Origin: Streptomyces smyrnaeus
GTDB lineage: Bacteria > Actinomycetota > Actinomycetes > Streptomycetales > Streptomycetaceae
NCBI RefSeq assembly: GCF_017676345.1
Contig: NZ_JAFFZM010000028.1
Span: 1 to 64,000 of the forward strand
Reading direction: 5' to 3'
DNA: 64,000 nucleotides
Position numbers and translations under genes: made by a program. The notes beneath the pieces were generated by a model. The model was not told the DNA's origin. It saw nothing but the letters and a program-made list of their open reading frames with translations, and did not search any database. Shown here in pieces: positions 52,389 through 60,558 of this stretch. The first letter of the stretch is position 1. Every line of letters starts with the position of its first letter.

Positions 52389-52419
52389 GCCGGCCTCCCG
52401 AACGGCTCGGGGGGCCGGC
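52389..52419. terminator. Terminator after the PPTase gene
   Basis: A 13-bp stem with one wobble (GCCGGCCTCCCGA arm, short loop) lies 10 bp after the stop, between convergent genes. Confidence 0.65.
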
Positions 52420-52435
52420 GCTGTCGGGACCGCCG

Positions 52436-52506
52436 TCAGAAGACGATCGGGCCCGGCGTCAAGTGACGATCGGGTCGGACATCAGAAGACGATCGGGCCC
52501 GGCGTC
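52436..52506. repeat. 25-bp direct repeat at a gene's 3' end
   Basis: An identical 25-mer begins TCAGAAGACGATCGGGCCC. It occurs at 52436-52460 and 52482-52506, 46 bp apart, with a third degenerate ACGATCGGG between. The second copy contains the stop codon and last seven codons of the secreted protein gene, so the 3' end has been duplicated. Confidence 0.85.
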
Positions 52507-52976
52507 TGCTTGGAGACGGCCTTGCAGGTGTTCGCCACGCCCAGGATCTCAAGGCTGAGCGACGCGTCGTCGGAGCCCGCGGCCGGGATGTAGGAGTCGA
52601 GGCTGTCACCGGCGGCGACCGGTGCGGTCAGCGGGCCGATGGTCACCGGCTGGCCGGCGGGCGCGGCCTCGTTGGCGGTGCCGCTGAAGTCCACCGTGCC
52701 ACCGGAGGCCCGCTCCAGGCGCAGGGTGGCGGTGATGGAGTCGGCCGGGATGTCGGCCGGGGCGAGACCACCGCTGGTGGAGACCTTCACGGAGCCGACG
52801 CCGCCCTCGGCCGACGCCTCGATCTTCAGGTCGGTGACCCCGTAGGCGCCGCAGTCGTACGTGGCTGTCACGGTCTGTACGGCGGTGGGGGCTGCGGAGG
52901 CCGGGGAGGCAAGGGCCAATCCGCCGAGCAGCGCGGCGGTGGTGGCGACGGTGCCTGCCTGGATGATCCGACGCAT
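52482..52976 (-). CDS. Secreted small beta-rich protein
   Basis: A 164-residue exported protein with a clear signal peptide (MRRIIQAGTVATTAALLGGL, then ALASPASAAP). The mature part is beta-rich and hydrophilic, with two Cys (DCGAYGV near the N-terminus and NTCKAV near the C-terminus) that could form one disulfide. The C-terminus ends PGPIVF. It resembles small Streptomyces extracellular proteins of unknown function. Its place in the cluster may be accidental. The 3' end lies in a short duplication. Confidence 0.78.
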   Translation of the reverse strand: MRRIIQAGTVATTAALLGGLALASPASAAPTAVQTVTATYDCGAYGVTDLKIEASAEGGVGSVKVSTSGGLAPADIPADSITATLRLERASGGTVDFSGTANEAAPAGQPVTIGPLTAPVAAGDSLDSYIPAAGSDDASLSLEILGVANTCKAVSKQTPGPIVF

Positions 52977-53150
52977 TTTCGATTCCTCTTCTCACTCGTG
53001 ATGGGTGGTGCCACGGGCGACCGGGGTCGGTCGCCCGAGTCCGGGAGATCAGGGAAGGCCGGGCGCGTGAGACATCGGGGAGGGAGGGCCGCGGGGTCGG
53101 GCGAGGCCCAGGAGCAGCCCGGTGGTCGGGCAGCCCGGTGGTCGGGCCGG

Positions 53151-54329
53151 TCAGGCCCCGATCCGCGCGGTCGGCGGCCGCCAGTCGGCGATGCCGTCGA
53201 AGCCGCGCAGCAGAAGTCCCGGCACGGACCGGGAGGCCGCCCGCATGAGGCCGTCGCGGGCGGCGACGGTGACCGGGGAGCGCATCGAGGTCAGCCTGAG
53301 GATGCGCGCGGCCCGCCGTACCACCGCGTTGGTACGGGGCCTGCGGTCGCGGTCGTAGCGGGCGAGCGCGGCCAGCGGGTCGCCGTCCGGCGCGGCGTGG
53401 TGGGCGAGGACGACGCCGTCCTCGATCGCCATGTTGGCGCCCTGCCCCAGGGTCGGCGCCATGGCGTGCGCCGCGTCGCCCAGCAGCGCGGTACGGCCCC
53501 GGTTGAACGCCTTCAGCGGCACCCGCATGTGGTAGACGTCGTTGCGCAGGATCTCGTGTTCCTGGACCGACTCGATCAGCGTGGGCACCGGGTCGTGCCA
53601 CTGGCCGAACCGGCGGCGCAGCTCCGCCTTCTCCCCGTCGGCGGAACGGCCGCCCTCCCCGGTCGCGGCGCAGGCGTAGATGAACACGCTCTGCGCGTCC
53701 CGCACCAGACTCCCCCACACCTGGCCGCGGCCCCACGACTCGTGCGGGACGAAGCCGGAGCCCGGTGTCGGCGCCAGGATGCGCCAGACGGTCCAGCCGC
53801 CGAAGGCGGGGCCGGGGAAGTCGGGGAAGAGGATGGCGCGGGCCGGGGAGCGCACGCCGTCGGCGGCGACGACCAGATCCGCCTCGTGCATCCCGTTCGG
53901 GGTGCCGACGTGGGCCTTGCGCCGCGCCGAGCCGGCGTGGGTGAGGAACGCCGCCTCCCCGGTGCGGACGGTGCCTTCGGGGAGCCGGTCGACGATCAGA
54001 TCGATCAGATCGCTGCGCCGCAGAACGATCAGGGGGGCACCGAACCGGGCGACGACGGCCTCGCTGTGGGTGCGGGTCAGGGGGCGGCCCACCGGATCGC
54101 ACATCAGGCCGTCGCCCTGCCAGGACGCCAGCTTGGTGATCTCCTCACCGAGGCCGAGCGCGGCCAGCGCGCGCTGAGCGTTGGGGGCCAGGGTGAGAGC
54201 GGCCCCGACGGGGGCCAGTCGGGAGGCGCGTTCCAGGACGACGGTGTGCCAGCCGCGCCGGTGCAGGGCCAGCGCGGTGGTCAGGCCACCGATGCCACCG
54301 CCGATGACGACGGCTCGGGGTCGGGACAT
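53151..54329 (-). CDS. FAD-dependent monooxygenase (group A)
   Basis: A 392-residue flavoprotein hydroxylase. The GxGxxG of the FAD site is VVIGGGIGGLTTAL, the DG motif is LVVAADGVRSPAR, and the second FAD motif GD is ALLGDAAHAMAPTLGQGANM. It has the length of aromatic hydroxylases of the PHBH class and no extra thioredoxin-like domain. The substrate is unknown; small aromatic or polyketide-like substrates are usual. It is the last gene of the leftward operon, 87 bp after the KAS III-like gene. Confidence 0.9.
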   Translation of the reverse strand: MSRPRAVVIGGGIGGLTTALALHRRGWHTVVLERASRLAPVGAALTLAPNAQRALAALGLGEEITKLASWQGDGLMCDPVGRPLTRTHSEAVVARFGAPLIVLRRSDLIDLIVDRLPEGTVRTGEAAFLTHAGSARRKAHVGTPNGMHEADLVVAADGVRSPARAILFPDFPGPAFGGWTVWRILAPTPGSGFVPHESWGRGQVWGSLVRDAQSVFIYACAATGEGGRSADGEKAELRRRFGQWHDPVPTLIESVQEHEILRNDVYHMRVPLKAFNRGRTALLGDAAHAMAPTLGQGANMAIEDGVVLAHHAAPDGDPLAALARYDRDRRPRTNAVVRRAARILRLTSMRSPVTVAARDGLMRAASRSVPGLLLRGFDGIADWRPPTARIGA

Positions 54330-54416
54330 GGGCTCTCCTCGGGGTGGATGCGGTGCGTGCTCGGGCCGGCGGGCCGGCGGACGGAGCCGGGGCCCGGTCC
54401 GGCCGGCCCGCCCCGG

Positions 54417-55442
54417 TTACTCGCGCGCACCTCCCGCTCGCCAGTGCACGGCCGCCGCCCCGGCGAAGTCCCCGGCATGGGCGAAACCCGCCAGCATCAG
54501 CAGGCTGCCGTCCTCGACCCGGCCCTCGCGGATGCCGTGGTCGAGCGTGATGGGGACGCCCGCGCCGAAGAGGTTCCCGAACCGGTCGAAGGTGTCCAGA
54601 TGGCGCTCCGGCGGGATGGAGAGCCGCTCCTGCCACTGCTTGAGGAACATCCGGTTGGGCTGGTTGGTGATCAGCAGATCGATGTCGCCGGTCTTGAGGT
54701 CGAGTTGCTCGCACACCCGGCCCACCACCTCGGGGACGAGCCGGTTGCCGCGCTCGACGATGTCCGACACCTTGTCGGGGGTGAACCCGACGTGCATCTG
54801 GCTCTCCCCCGGCTCCCAGTACTTGCGCCCGTCGTGGAGCGAGAGCCCGCAGTCGCGGGTGTAGTCGCCGCGGTTGGCGACCGCGAAGCCGAGCACCGGC
54901 GACTCTTCGGAGGCCGCCACATAGGCGGCACCGCAACCGTCGCCCGGGATGACGGCCTCCGGGAGCTTGCGCACCTCGGACTGGGTCATCACCGGGCCCG
55001 CGCCGTTCTGGACGTTGAACAGCAGCGCGGAGCCCGCCTGGCCCGAGCCGATCAGGGCGGTGGCGAGCCGGAGCAGGTGCACGAAGGAGGCACAGCCGCC
55101 GTTGTGGGCGTCGAGCACCCAGTCGGCCCCGACGCCGAGCCGGTGGGCGACCTCGGCGCCCGGGCCGGTGAACGGCACCTCGGGCAGCAGCGTGTTGGTG
55201 ATCACCACGTCGGCGCCCCGGACCGCGTCCTCGCCGATCCGTTCCTGCAGGAGCAGACCGGCCTTCTCCATCATGTCAGCGGGTGTCTCGTCCCTGGCCA
55301 CCTGGTGCCGGTGGCGCGGTGCCTTGAACATGGTGTGCCCGGCCATCTCGCCGCTGTCCTCCTGGTACTGGAGGAAGTAGTCCGTGCCCACCGGTTCCCC
55401 CGGCAGGTAGGAGGCGAGTTCGAGCAGGCTCACCGTCCTCAT
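54417..55442 (-). CDS. KAS III-like ketoacyl synthase with altered active site
   Basis: A 341-residue thiolase-fold protein of the FabH/KAS III type. The nucleophile is Cys117 in DAHNGGCASF. The usual catalytic His in the HQxN motif is Asn260 in ITNQPNRMF, while the later Asn290 in FGNLFGAGVP remains. Cys-Asn-Asn is unlike decarboxylating FabH, which needs His. Such enzymes may act as acyltransferases or non-decarboxylating condensers. The ATG overlaps the SRPBCC stop (ATGA). Third gene of the leftward operon. Confidence 0.9.
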   Translation of the reverse strand: MRTVSLLELASYLPGEPVGTDYFLQYQEDSGEMAGHTMFKAPRHRHQVARDETPADMMEKAGLLLQERIGEDAVRGADVVITNTLLPEVPFTGPGAEVAHRLGVGADWVLDAHNGGCASFVHLLRLATALIGSGQAGSALLFNVQNGAGPVMTQSEVRKLPEAVIPGDGCGAAYVAASEESPVLGFAVANRGDYTRDCGLSLHDGRKYWEPGESQMHVGFTPDKVSDIVERGNRLVPEVVGRVCEQLDLKTGDIDLLITNQPNRMFLKQWQERLSIPPERHLDTFDRFGNLFGAGVPITLDHGIREGRVEDGSLLMLAGFAHAGDFAGAAAVHWRAGGARE

Positions 55443-56107
55443 GCGGCGGTGCCGTGGCGAAGTTCGAGGATCGTCTTGAGGTTGTCGATCTCCACCTTGT
55501 GACCGGCGTAGAAGAGGCCCCAGGTGTCGCCGACCCAGGGGCGCTCCGGGCTGGAAGCCAGCTCGGGGTGGGGGTTCTTGTCGTAGTACGGGTGGTGGCA
55601 GTTGGTCCAGATGACCACCGATCCGCGCTTGCCCAGCACGGTCTCCGCCGAGATGATCCGGTGGATGTAGACCATCCACAGTTCCTCGCCCTGGTCCCAG
55701 GCGCACTTCATGTCCACGGTGAGCGCGTCCGGGTTGCCGTCGATACGCAGGAATATCTTGGTCTCGTCGTCGAGCAGGGTGTCGCGGCCCTGGTAGAGGC
55801 CGGGGGTGTCGGTGGGTGCGAAGTCGCGGGTGCTGTAGGTGTACTCGTTGAGGTTGCGCTCGTCGGTCAGATAGTCGTAGACGGCCTGCGGGGGCGCGTC
55901 GATGTACTGGTGGACCGTCACGAACTGCCCGTACACCTCGTCGTAGGTGAAGGTCTCCTTGGTCAGCTCCGCGGCGCGCGCGAACGCCTCTTCACGGGGC
56001 GTGGTCTCCCAGCGCAGCAGCCCGGGGACGTCCTTGAGGTCGTCGGGGACCGCGGGCGGCGGGGTGTATCCGGCGGCGGGGTCGGTGTGCGTCGGGGCGG
56101 TGGTCAT
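55439..56107 (-). CDS. SRPBCC (START-like) family protein
   Basis: A 222-residue protein with the helix-grip SRPBCC fold. VTVHQYIDAPPQAVYDYLTD is the typical first strand and helix; then YQGRDTLL, KIFLRIDGNPDALTVDMKC, and a C-terminal helix VEIDNLKTILELR. Family members include polyketide cyclases, lipid-binding and coenzyme-binding proteins. Its N-terminal 40 residues are an extra Pro-rich helix region. Coupled by ATGA on both sides to ThDP enzyme and KAS III genes, it probably binds their product. Confidence 0.82.
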   Translation of the reverse strand: MTTAPTHTDPAAGYTPPPAVPDDLKDVPGLLRWETTPREEAFARAAELTKETFTYDEVYGQFVTVHQYIDAPPQAVYDYLTDERNLNEYTYSTRDFAPTDTPGLYQGRDTLLDDETKIFLRIDGNPDALTVDMKCAWDQGEELWMVYIHRIISAETVLGKRGSVVIWTNCHHPYYDKNPHPELASSPERPWVGDTWGLFYAGHKVEIDNLKTILELRHGTAA

Positions 56108-57903
56108 CCTGGTACGACTCCTTGGTTGGCGGACCGGTTGGTTCCGGCGGCGATGGCGTGTTGGAAGGGACGGAACGGGGGCACCTCGGCCGGATCGACC
56201 TCGATGCAGATCAGCGCGGGTGAGCGGCCGGAATGGGCCCGGTCGAGCGCCGCGCGCAGTTCGCCCGCGCTCCGGGCGGTCACCGCGTCCAGGCCGGGGA
56301 ACATGGCGGCCATGCCGTCACCGATCCGGGCCGGGCGGAAGAGGTTGTAGGAGTAGTCGCCCGCGTAGAACAGCTGCTCCCTGGTGTGGCACATGCCGTG
56401 CGACTGGTTGTTGAAGATCACGAAGGTGACGGGCAGCTGGTGCTCGACCGCGGTGTGCACCTCCATGCCGTGCATGAAGAACGCTCCGTCGCCGGCCAGT
56501 ACGCAGGTGCGCCGGCCGGTGGCGAACGCGGCGCCGACCGCGGCGCCGAAGCTGTGGCCCATGCCGCCCATGCCCATGGCGGCGATGAACCGGCCGCCCG
56601 GGGGCACGGCCACGTGGTGGATGGCGACCGCACCGGTGTTGCCGGCGTCGCTCACCACGGTGGAGCGCTCGGGCAGGGCGGCGCCGATGACGCGGGCCGC
56701 CGTCGTCATGTCCAGCGCCGCCGCTTCCGGTACGCCCGGCTCCGTGGTACCCGGTCCAGGCGCGCCGCCCGGCGGCTGCGTCCGCGGTTCCGGAAGCGCT
56801 GCGGGCGCCTCCCACCGCAGATTCTCCGCCAGGGCCCGCGCTGCGCCGTTCCGCTCCTGGAGCGCCGCTCCGGGCGCGAGCAGTTCCCCGGTCAGCAGCG
56901 ACATCTCCTCCGCCAGGTCCCCGGAGAGCCGCACCAGGTCCTCGTGCGGCTCCAGGAACGGCGCCCTGGGGTCGAGGCAGACGACGGGCACGCCCTTGAG
57001 GTGGTCGTGCAGTCCGGCGCCCGCCATCTGCGGCAGCCGGGTGCCGGCCAGCAGGACGGCGGAGGCCTGTTCGAGTGCCGCCTGCACCTCTGCTCTGCCG
57101 ATCACCCCGGCGATGCCCAGATGGCGGGGGTCCCGGTCGTCGAAGACGTCCTTGGCGTCGGGCACCACCGCCACGCGCGCCCCCAGCGCCGCCGCGAGCG
57201 CGGCGAGTTGGGGCCTGGCGTCCGCCCTCGCCACACCTTCGCCGGCGATCACCGCCACCCCCTGCCGCTCCACGGCCGAGCGCAGCAGGGCCACGGCCCG
57301 CGCGCGGTCGGCGTCCGCGGAGCGCGGGCGCCCGGCGCGCGCGGTCGCCCCGGGCCTGGGCCAGGGCGCGAGGAGGGCCTGCTGGACGTCCTTGGGCAGC
57401 AGCAGGACGGCGGGGCCCGGCGCGGCCAGCGCGGCGGCGTACGCCCGCGGCAGCTCCTCCATGATCGCCGCCGGCTCCGCGACGCGGACGCAGTGCACGG
57501 CGATCTCCTCGAACAGCCGGGCCGCGTCCATCGAGCCCGCCAGGCCGCTGGTCTCCTGGAAGGAGCCGCACCCGTCCAGCGACCGGGGCGGCTGCCCGAT
57601 CAACGCGAGGGCGGGCACGTAGGAGGACCGCAGTTCGGCGAGTCCGGGGACCAGATTCATGGCGCCGGCCCCGGAGGTGGAGGCGACCACCGGCATCCGC
57701 TGGGCGGCACGGTGGTAGCCGTCCGCCATCGTGGCGGCCGAGAACTCGTGCTTCGCGACCACGCCGAGCGGGCCGTCGGCCGAGACATGGAGGGCGTCGT
57801 AGAGGTCCTCGATATTGGCGCCACCGACTCCGAAGACGTGACGGACTTCCTGCCGGCTCAGGAAATCGACGATGAAGTCGACCACACGGAATTGGGTTCT
57901 CAT
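56104..57903 (-). CDS. Thiamine-diphosphate-dependent decarboxylase/acetolactate-synthase-like enzyme
   Basis: A 599-residue ThDP enzyme of the acetolactate synthase/decarboxylase superfamily. The N-terminal Pyr domain has the cofactor-activating Glu53 in VAKHEFSAATMADGY. The C-terminal PP domain has the ThDP/Mg motif CVLAGDGAFFMHGMEV followed by FVIFNNQSHGM. The product class could be an acyloin, a decarboxylated acyl or a 2-hydroxyketone. The linker around 385-405 is Pro-rich. It opens the leftward operon; the divergent ACP gene is 187 bp away. GGA precedes the ATG at 57903. Confidence 0.9.
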   Translation of the reverse strand: MRTQFRVVDFIVDFLSRQEVRHVFGVGGANIEDLYDALHVSADGPLGVVAKHEFSAATMADGYHRAAQRMPVVASTSGAGAMNLVPGLAELRSSYVPALALIGQPPRSLDGCGSFQETSGLAGSMDAARLFEEIAVHCVRVAEPAAIMEELPRAYAAALAAPGPAVLLLPKDVQQALLAPWPRPGATARAGRPRSADADRARAVALLRSAVERQGVAVIAGEGVARADARPQLAALAAALGARVAVVPDAKDVFDDRDPRHLGIAGVIGRAEVQAALEQASAVLLAGTRLPQMAGAGLHDHLKGVPVVCLDPRAPFLEPHEDLVRLSGDLAEEMSLLTGELLAPGAALQERNGAARALAENLRWEAPAALPEPRTQPPGGAPGPGTTEPGVPEAAALDMTTAARVIGAALPERSTVVSDAGNTGAVAIHHVAVPPGGRFIAAMGMGGMGHSFGAAVGAAFATGRRTCVLAGDGAFFMHGMEVHTAVEHQLPVTFVIFNNQSHGMCHTREQLFYAGDYSYNLFRPARIGDGMAAMFPGLDAVTARSAGELRAALDRAHSGRSPALICIEVDPAEVPPFRPFQHAIAAGTNRSANQGVVPG

Positions 57904-57965
57904 GGACCGTCCTTTTCTCAGGCGGTGGTCCATTCATTTCAGGTCCGGCGGCGCGCACCGGCAAG

Positions 57966-58020
57966 TGGCATCTGTCTGCCATCAGGGAGCGGGGACGGTA
58001 TGGCAGGGATCTGCCATACC
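57966..58020. promoter_or_regulatory. Twin operator-like inverted repeats in the divergent promoter
   Basis: Two copies of TGGCA-N6-TGCCA lie at 57966-57981 and 58001-58016, 35 bp apart centre to centre. The second copy extends to perfect 10-bp arms GGTATGGCAG and CTGCCATACC (57997-58020). They sit between the divergent ThDP-enzyme and ACP genes and likely bind one regulator that controls both operons. Confidence 0.68.
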
Positions 58021-58090
58021 GGTCTGTCATGTGCCGTGCGGCCAAGGAGGTTAGGTTCCTGGAACCGCGATCGACCGAAAGGGAAAAGCC

Positions 58091-58342
58091 GTGATCAACA
58101 CCGACACCGTATGCGCCCTCATAGCGAAGAAGCTCGGCAGCAAGGCCGCCGACCTCACCCTCGACGCCGACACCGCTTTCGACTCGGTGGGCCTGTCCAG
58201 CCTGCAGATCGCCGACATCGTCTACACGATCGAGGACGACGCGGAGGTCGAGCTGGACCCGAGCCAGGCGGCCAACGTGAAGACGGTCGGCGACCTGGTC
58301 CAACTGGTCGAGACGACCCGGGCCGCCGGCGCGACGGCGTGA
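58091..58342 (+). CDS. Stand-alone acyl carrier protein
   Basis: An 83-residue acyl carrier protein, first gene of the rightward operon. The phosphopantetheine Ser37 is in GLSSLQIADIV, where the usual Asp before Ser is Ser36. Length and hydrophobic pattern fit a four-helix ACP. AAAGGG precedes the GTG at about 5 nt. The PPTase at 51612 is the likely activator. The methyltransferase start overlaps its stop (GTGA). This strongly suggests that intermediates in the pathway are carrier-bound. Confidence 0.9.
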   Translation: MINTDTVCALIAKKLGSKAADLTLDADTAFDSVGLSSLQIADIVYTIEDDAEVELDPSQAANVKTVGDLVQLVETTRAAGATA

Positions 58343-59232
58343 GCGCGACCGCCTACCAGGGCGCCACCGCCGAGGCGATCCGGCACCACTACGACGTCTC
58401 CAACGACTTCTACGCGCTCTGGCTGGACAGCTCCCTCACCTACACCTGTGCCCTGTGGGCCGAACCCGGGGCCGGACAGGAGGCGGCGCCGGACGACCTG
58501 GAGACGGCGCAGGCACGGAAGCTGGACCACCTCATCGAGGGGGCGCGCGCCGCCGGCGCGCGGCGCGTCCTGGACGTGGGATGCGGCTGGGGCAGCCTGC
58601 TGAAGCGGCTGACCCAGGTGCACGGTGTACAGCACGCGGTGGGCCTCACGCTCAGCGACAGCCAGGCCGACCTGGCCGAGTCGACCCGGATCAGCGGGGC
58701 CGAGATCCGGGTGGAGAACTGGCGCGACCACCGGCCGGCCGAGCCCTACGACGCGATCATCTCGATCGGCGCCTTCGAGCACTTCGCCCGGACCGGCCTC
58801 ACGCGCGGCGAACGGGTGGCGGCCTACCGGGAGTTCTTCGAGCGCTGCTACGAGTGGCTCCCGGCGCGCGGCCGCGTCGCCCTGCAGACGAACATCAAGG
58901 GCAACAACACGGTGATGGACAAGGCCACCGTGCGCGAACTGATGTTCATCATCGAAACGATCTTCCCGGAGTCCGAGATCCCGGCCCTCTCGGAGGTCGT
59001 CGAGTCCGGCGAAAAACTCTTCGACGTCGTCTCCCTGCGCAACGACCCGGACCACTACAGCCGAACCTGCGCGGAATGGCTGCGGCGGCTCCAGGAGAAC
59101 AGGGAAGCGGCCGTCCGGCTCTCCGGCGAGGAGAACGTCGTCAACTACGAGAATTATCTGGGGGCGAGCGTCAGGCATTTCCAGAATCGCCACCTGGGAT
59201 TGTCGAGGATCATTCTCGAAAAGGGGCGCTGA
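58339..59232 (+). CDS. SAM methyltransferase of the cyclopropane-fatty-acid synthase family
   Basis: A 297-residue class I methyltransferase. AEAIRHHYDVSNDFYALWLD then LTYTCALW is the CFA-synthase-type N-terminal motif. Motif I is VLDVGCGWGSLLKRL and the later ISIGAFEHFA is typical. In this family the enzyme methylenates or methylates lipid acyl chains or small molecules; a bicarbonate site is not clear here. GTGA overlap with the ACP suggests ACP-bound substrates. The next gene begins directly after its stop. Confidence 0.9.
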   Translation: MSATAYQGATAEAIRHHYDVSNDFYALWLDSSLTYTCALWAEPGAGQEAAPDDLETAQARKLDHLIEGARAAGARRVLDVGCGWGSLLKRLTQVHGVQHAVGLTLSDSQADLAESTRISGAEIRVENWRDHRPAEPYDAIISIGAFEHFARTGLTRGERVAAYREFFERCYEWLPARGRVALQTNIKGNNTVMDKATVRELMFIIETIFPESEIPALSEVVESGEKLFDVVSLRNDPDHYSRTCAEWLRRLQENREAAVRLSGEENVVNYENYLGASVRHFQNRHLGLSRIILEKGR

Positions 59233-60558
59233 GTGAGTACGCGAAAGCATGTCGTCTACTGGCACGAGACGGAGCCGGTCGTCCCGGAACCACCGCTGCG
59301 CGAGAACGTGGACTGCGACGTCGCCATCGTCGGCGGGGGCTACACCGGGCTGTGGGCCGCGCACTTCCTCAAGGAGGCCGAGCCCGCGCTCGACATCCGC
59401 GTCGTCGAGGCCGAGTACGCGGGGCACGGTGCGTCCGGCCGGGCCGACGGTTTCGTCACGCCGACCATCGGCAAGGACATCCAGGCCCTGGTCGAGCAGT
59501 TCGGGAAGCACCGCGCCCTGGAGGCCTCGCAGGCGGTCGGACGCTCCGTACTGGAGATCGGCCGCTTCACCCGCCGCAACAAGATCGACGCGGAGTACGA
59601 GGCCAATGACTACCTGATGGTGGCCACCACCCAGGCGCAGCTGCGCCGGCTGCGCGCCGACCGCGAGTTGGCCTCCACACTCGGCGGCCGACAAGAGCCG
59701 CCGCTCCTCTCGGCGGCCCAGGCGCAGGAAGTGATCGGCTCCCCCGCCGTGCTGGGAGCCATGCGCGCCGGCGGCGCGCTGGTCAACCCGTTCAAACTGG
59801 CCCGCGGGGTGGCCCGGGTGGTCAAGGAGCGCGGGGTGGTCGTCCACGAGAACACCCCTGTCCTGCGGGTGAGGCCGGGGGTGCGGCCGCAGGTGGTCAC
59901 CCCCGGGGGCACGATCACCGCCGACAAGGTGATCGTCGCCGCCAACGCGCGCCAGTTCACCTTCCAGCAGTTCCGCAACAAGACGGTTCCGCTGTGGAGT
60001 TACGCGATGGTGAGCGAACCGCTCACCGACGAGCAGCTCGGCCGCATCGCCTGGGCGGGCCGCGAGGGCATGGTCGAGGCGAAGACGTTCCTGACCTGTG
60101 CCCGCTTCACCGCGGACAACCGGCTGCTGTGGGCGGGCGGACCGGCCTTCTACTTCTGGGGCCGTGACATGCGCCGCCGCCGGATGAACGACCAACGCGC
60201 CTACCGCGCCCTCCTCCAGGAGTTCGGCCGCTTCTTCCCCATGTGGCGGGACCTGCGGTTCACCTACACCTACGGCGGCGTCATGGACATCACCCGGGAC
60301 TACGCCCCGCACTTCGGGGCGCTGCCGGGCGGCAACATCTTCTACGGCTACGGATTCAACGGCAACGGCATCGCCGCAACCCACACCGGCGGCAAGGTGT
60401 TGCGGGACCTGACCCTGGGCAAGGACTCGGAGTTCTCCCGTTTGCTCTATGTGGACGACGCACAGCGCTCGGCACGCGACTTCCCGCCGGAGCCACTGCT
60501 GTACATCGGCGCACGTGCCACCGCACGCCTGATGGAGTGGAAGGAGTCGCGGGCATGA
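59233..60558 (+). CDS. FAD-dependent amine/D-amino-acid oxidase-like protein (DAO family)
   Basis: A 441-residue flavoprotein of the DAO family, similar in form to gamma-glutamylputrescine oxidase. The Rossmann motif is DVAIVGGGYTGLWAAHFL, followed by EAEYAGHGASGRADGF for flavin contact. Later elements include ADKVIVAANARQ and GYGFNGNGIAATHTGGK. The GTG start abuts the methyltransferase stop with no gap, and the stop overlaps the next start (ATGA). It may oxidise an amine in the product, which would fit amino-acid-derived intermediates. Confidence 0.9.
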   Translation: MSTRKHVVYWHETEPVVPEPPLRENVDCDVAIVGGGYTGLWAAHFLKEAEPALDIRVVEAEYAGHGASGRADGFVTPTIGKDIQALVEQFGKHRALEASQAVGRSVLEIGRFTRRNKIDAEYEANDYLMVATTQAQLRRLRADRELASTLGGRQEPPLLSAAQAQEVIGSPAVLGAMRAGGALVNPFKLARGVARVVKERGVVVHENTPVLRVRPGVRPQVVTPGGTITADKVIVAANARQFTFQQFRNKTVPLWSYAMVSEPLTDEQLGRIAWAGREGMVEAKTFLTCARFTADNRLLWAGGPAFYFWGRDMRRRRMNDQRAYRALLQEFGRFFPMWRDLRFTYTYGGVMDITRDYAPHFGALPGGNIFYGYGFNGNGIAATHTGGKVLRDLTLGKDSEFSRLLYVDDAQRSARDFPPEPLLYIGARATARLMEWKESRA

